Assembly (NCBI RefSeq): GCF_008370645.1 | Contig: NZ_VTZN01000026.1 | Span: forward strand, 1 to 42,338 | Origin: Mycobacterium simiae | GTDB taxonomy: Bacteria; Actinomycetota; Actinomycetes; Mycobacteriales; Mycobacteriaceae | Reading direction: 5' to 3' | Length of the DNA: 42,338 nt | Part shown: positions 37,133 through 42,338 of the stretch, one piece after another | Layout of the letters: every line of letters begins with the position of its first letter | Numbering within the stretch: the first letter of the stretch is position 1 | Position numbers and translations under genes: made by a program | The notes under the pieces: generated by a model | Told to the model about the DNA's origin: nothing | Seen by the model: the letters and a program-made list of their open reading frames with translations, nothing else | Databases searched by the model: none

Positions 37133-38041
37133 CTAGCCGAAGGCAACAGCAGCCCCAACTGTTCCTATCCAAGCCAGCGCCAGCAGCTGCAACACCCGGT
37201 CCCGCAGCGCGATGTCTTCGGGCTCCCCGGCTAGCCCGCCATCGACGTCGACGGCGTACCGCAAGATTGCGATGGTGAACGGCACCATCGACACCGCGAA
37301 CCACGACCCCGAGTACCGGTCGCGTTCGAACGCCCACAGCCCGTAGGACACCACCACGGCAGTGGCCGACAGCGTCCAGACGAACCGCAGATAGGTGCTG
37401 GTATAGCTTTCCAGCGATTTACGGATCGCCGCGCCGGTGCGTTCGGCCAGCTGCAGCTCGGCGTAGCGTTTGCCGGCCACCATGAACAGCGAACCGAATG
37501 CCGCGGTCAACAAAAACCACTGCGACAGCGGAATGTCGGTGGCCGCTCCGCCGGCGATGGCGCGGATCAAATACGCCGACGACACGATGCAGATGTCGAT
37601 CACGGCCTGGTGCTTGAGCCCGTAGCAATACCCGAGCTGCATGGCGAGGTAGACCGCAATCACCACGGCCAGGCTAGGTGTTAGCCACCAGGCAATGGCG
37701 AGAGCGGCTACCCCCAACGCCACCGCCACCACGTAGGCCAGCCATTCGGGCACCACGCCGGCGGCGATCGGGCGGAATCTCTTGGTGGGATGCTCGCGGT
37801 CCGCCTCCACATCGCGCACGTCGTTGATCAGGTAGATCGCCGAGGCCGCCAGGCTGAACACCACGAATGCCACCGAGACCTTGGTCAGCACCTCGAGGTA
37901 GTCGTATCGGACACCGCGGCCCGCTGCGGCCAGCGGAGCAGCCAGCACCAGAACGTTTTTCACCCACTGCCGCGGGCGCATCGCCTTGATCACACCGGCA
38001 ACCAGGTTGGCCGGTGGTCCGGTCACCACATCTTCACTCAT
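37133..38041 (-). CDS. ubiA: Decaprenyl-phosphate phosphoribosyltransferase UbiA
   Basis: UbiA-family membrane prenyltransferase homologue that joins 5-phosphoribosyl pyrophosphate and decaprenyl phosphate, the first step toward decaprenyl-phosphoryl-arabinose. At 302 residues it equals M. tuberculosis Rv3806c. The metal-binding motif NDVRDVEAD is at about residue 73 and the second acidic region (VIDICIVSSAYLIRAIAGG) in the middle; about nine hydrophobic segments are visible. The start overlaps the upstream phosphatase stop by 4 nt (ATGA). Mutations in this gene modify ethambutol resistance by raising the arabinose donor, which ties it to the emb genes in this window. Confidence 0.96.
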   Translation of the reverse strand: MSEDVVTGPPANLVAGVIKAMRPRQWVKNVLVLAAPLAAAGRGVRYDYLEVLTKVSVAFVVFSLAASAIYLINDVRDVEADREHPTKRFRPIAAGVVPEWLAYVVAVALGVAALAIAWWLTPSLAVVIAVYLAMQLGYCYGLKHQAVIDICIVSSAYLIRAIAGGAATDIPLSQWFLLTAAFGSLFMVAGKRYAELQLAERTGAAIRKSLESYTSTYLRFVWTLSATAVVVSYGLWAFERDRYSGSWFAVSMVPFTIAILRYAVDVDGGLAGEPEDIALRDRVLQLLALAWIGTVGAAVAFG

Positions 38042-38587
38042 ACCGACATACCCCTCTGCAGCCGGACGTCAAGTCGCGCCACAACGGTCGCGACGGTGGC
38101 GCCGAGAACGATGCCGGCGGCAACGTCGCTGGGATAGTGCACCCCAAGCAATATTCGGGACAGGGCCATCGGTGGCACCAGCACCGCCGCGCCTATGCCT
38201 TCGGGCAGCCCGAGAGCCCTGCTCATCAGGATGGCTGCGGCGGTGGTGGAGGTGGCATGCGCCGACGGAAAACTCAGCTGACTGGGGGTACCGACGTTCA
38301 CGACGACGGCCGGATGATGGGGCCGTCTGCGCCGCACCACCCGCTTAACCAGCACGGCGGCGGCGTGCGCGGCGAAGGCGCCTGCACCGGCAACCATCCA
38401 ATCGCGGCGTCGACGCGGCGACACGATCGCCCCGAGCGCCGATATGGCCAGCCAGCCGATGCTGTGCTCACCAATGTGGGAAAGCCCCTGAGCTATGGTC
38501 AGCGCCGCCGGGCGACTAGCCAGCGCCGACTGAACGCCCACTACTGCAGCGACTTCGCCGTGCGCCGGCGCCCCTAATGGAAGGGCT

Positions 38588-38595
<8 letters not shown>
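38038..38595 (-). CDS. PAP2-family membrane phosphatase (Rv3807c-like)
   Basis: A 185-residue membrane phosphatase with all three PAP2 motifs: KRVVRRRRP (KX6RP), FPSAH (PSxH) and SRILLGVHYPSD (SRX5HX3D). It is proposed to remove the 5'-phosphate from decaprenyl-phosphoryl-5-phosphoribose made by UbiA, before epimerisation to the arabinose donor. The ATG at 38595 overlaps the glfT2 stop by 8 nt, and its own stop overlaps ubiA by 4 nt, so the three genes are tightly coupled. The role is supported by family and context; substrate specificity is inferred. Confidence 0.9.
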
Positions 38596-41949
<3,354 letters not shown>

Positions 41950-42338
41950 GTGCCAAATCGACGCCGACGCAAGCTCTCGACAGCCATGAGCGCGGTCGCC
42001 GCCCTGGCAGTTGCGAGTCCATGTGCATACTTCCTTGTTTACGAATCGACCGCAGACACCAAGCCGACCGAGCAGCACGAGTTCGTGCGCGCAGCCAGCG
42101 TGGCGGATTTGCCCAGCGAGCTGATGTCTGCGCTGTCGCAGGGCTTGTCGTCGTTCGGCATCAACCTACCGCCGGTGCCAAGTCTGACCGGCAGTAGCGG
42201 CACCGGCCTCACCAGCCCCGGCCTGACCAGCCCCGGCCTGACCAGCCCCGGCCTGACCAGCCCCGGCCTCACCAGCCCCGGCCTCACCAGCCCGGGCCTG
42301 ACTAGTCCCGGTCTTACCAGTCCGGGTTTGACCAGCCC
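41950..42338 (+). CDS. erp: Exported repetitive protein Erp (3' end outside window)
   Basis: Erp is a surface-exposed secreted protein needed for normal growth and envelope integrity. The GTG at 41950 follows GAGGAG with 6-nt spacing. The N-terminus NRRRRKLSTAMSAVAALAVASP is a signal sequence nearly identical across mycobacteria. A conserved stretch (ADLPSELMSALSQGL, FGINLPPVPSLTG) leads into GLTSP pentapeptide repeats that continue to the window edge. Only 129 full codons are visible; the C-terminal domain is missing because of the cut. Confidence 0.95.
   Translation, partial: MPNRRRRKLSTAMSAVAALAVASPCAYFLVYESTADTKPTEQHEFVRAASVADLPSELMSALSQGLSSFGINLPPVPSLTGSSGTGLTSPGLTSPGLTSPGLTSPGLTSPGLTSPGLTSPGLTSPGLTS
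42205..42338 (+). repeat. GLTSP pentapeptide repeat tract of erp
   Basis: Nine consecutive 15-bp units encode GLTSP without an amino-acid change; only synonymous bases differ, and the ninth is cut by the window end. The number of units varies between mycobacterial species (fewer and less regular in M. leprae and M. tuberculosis). Confidence 0.9.

Noticed and set aside
42205..42338. Possible CRISPR-like array at the window end
   Set aside because: The 15-bp units are contiguous without spacers and encode GLTSP in frame with erp.

Overview
The window is a piece of a mycobacterial chromosome. It carries most of the arabinogalactan and mycolate cell-wall cluster in the gene order known from Mycobacterium tuberculosis: aftA-embC-embA-embB, then fadE35, then fadD32-pks13-accD4, culp6, fbpD, fbpA, aftB, ubiA, a PAP2 phosphatase, glfT2, glf and erp. 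High GC, many GTG starts, 4-nt start/stop overlaps and near-identical family members all fit a slow-growing mycobacterium. It is not the M. tuberculosis complex, because two blocks of extra genes interrupt the cluster, pks13 has an N-terminal insertion and erp has a longer repeat tract. The species cannot be fixed from sequence reading alone.

Layout: 1-3998 is the end of aftA and complete embC. 3999-7956 is an accessory cassette between embC and embA. It holds a membrane class III adenylate cyclase and, 13 nt downstream, a patatin-like phospholipase with an N-terminal cyclic-nucleotide-binding domain. A perfect 12-bp hairpin closes the cassette, and the short embA promoter follows it. 7957-14528 is embA-embB. 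14573-20414 is a second accessory block: a Tat-exported arylsulfotransferase-family protein; a B12-binding glutamate-mutase S-like protein preceded by a 19-codon coupled ORF; a polytopic membrane protein; a convergent glutamate-mutase E-like protein with all expected substrate-contact residues; a decayed secreted-protein gene; and a small membrane protein. 20525-23862 is fadE35 and accD4, convergent. 23859-31164 is accD4-pks13-fadD32 on the minus strand. 31484-34796 is culp6, fbpD and fbpA. 35167-41691 is the minus-strand galactan/arabinan operon (glf to aftB). erp starts at 41950 on the plus strand and runs off the window.

How the genes work together: Glf makes UDP-galactofuranose and GlfT2 polymerises galactan. 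UbiA and the PAP2 phosphatase make decaprenyl-phosphoryl-ribose, the precursor of the arabinose donor. AftA, EmbA/B/C and AftB build arabinan. FadD32, AccD4 and Pks13 condense mycolic acids, and the antigen 85 proteins attach mycolates to arabinan. Culp6 is an envelope lipase/thioesterase. The two accessory blocks are the unusual part: a likely cAMP-producing enzyme paired with a cyclic-nucleotide-gated lipase inside the emb operon, and a glutamate-mutase-like enzyme pair beside a new membrane protein.
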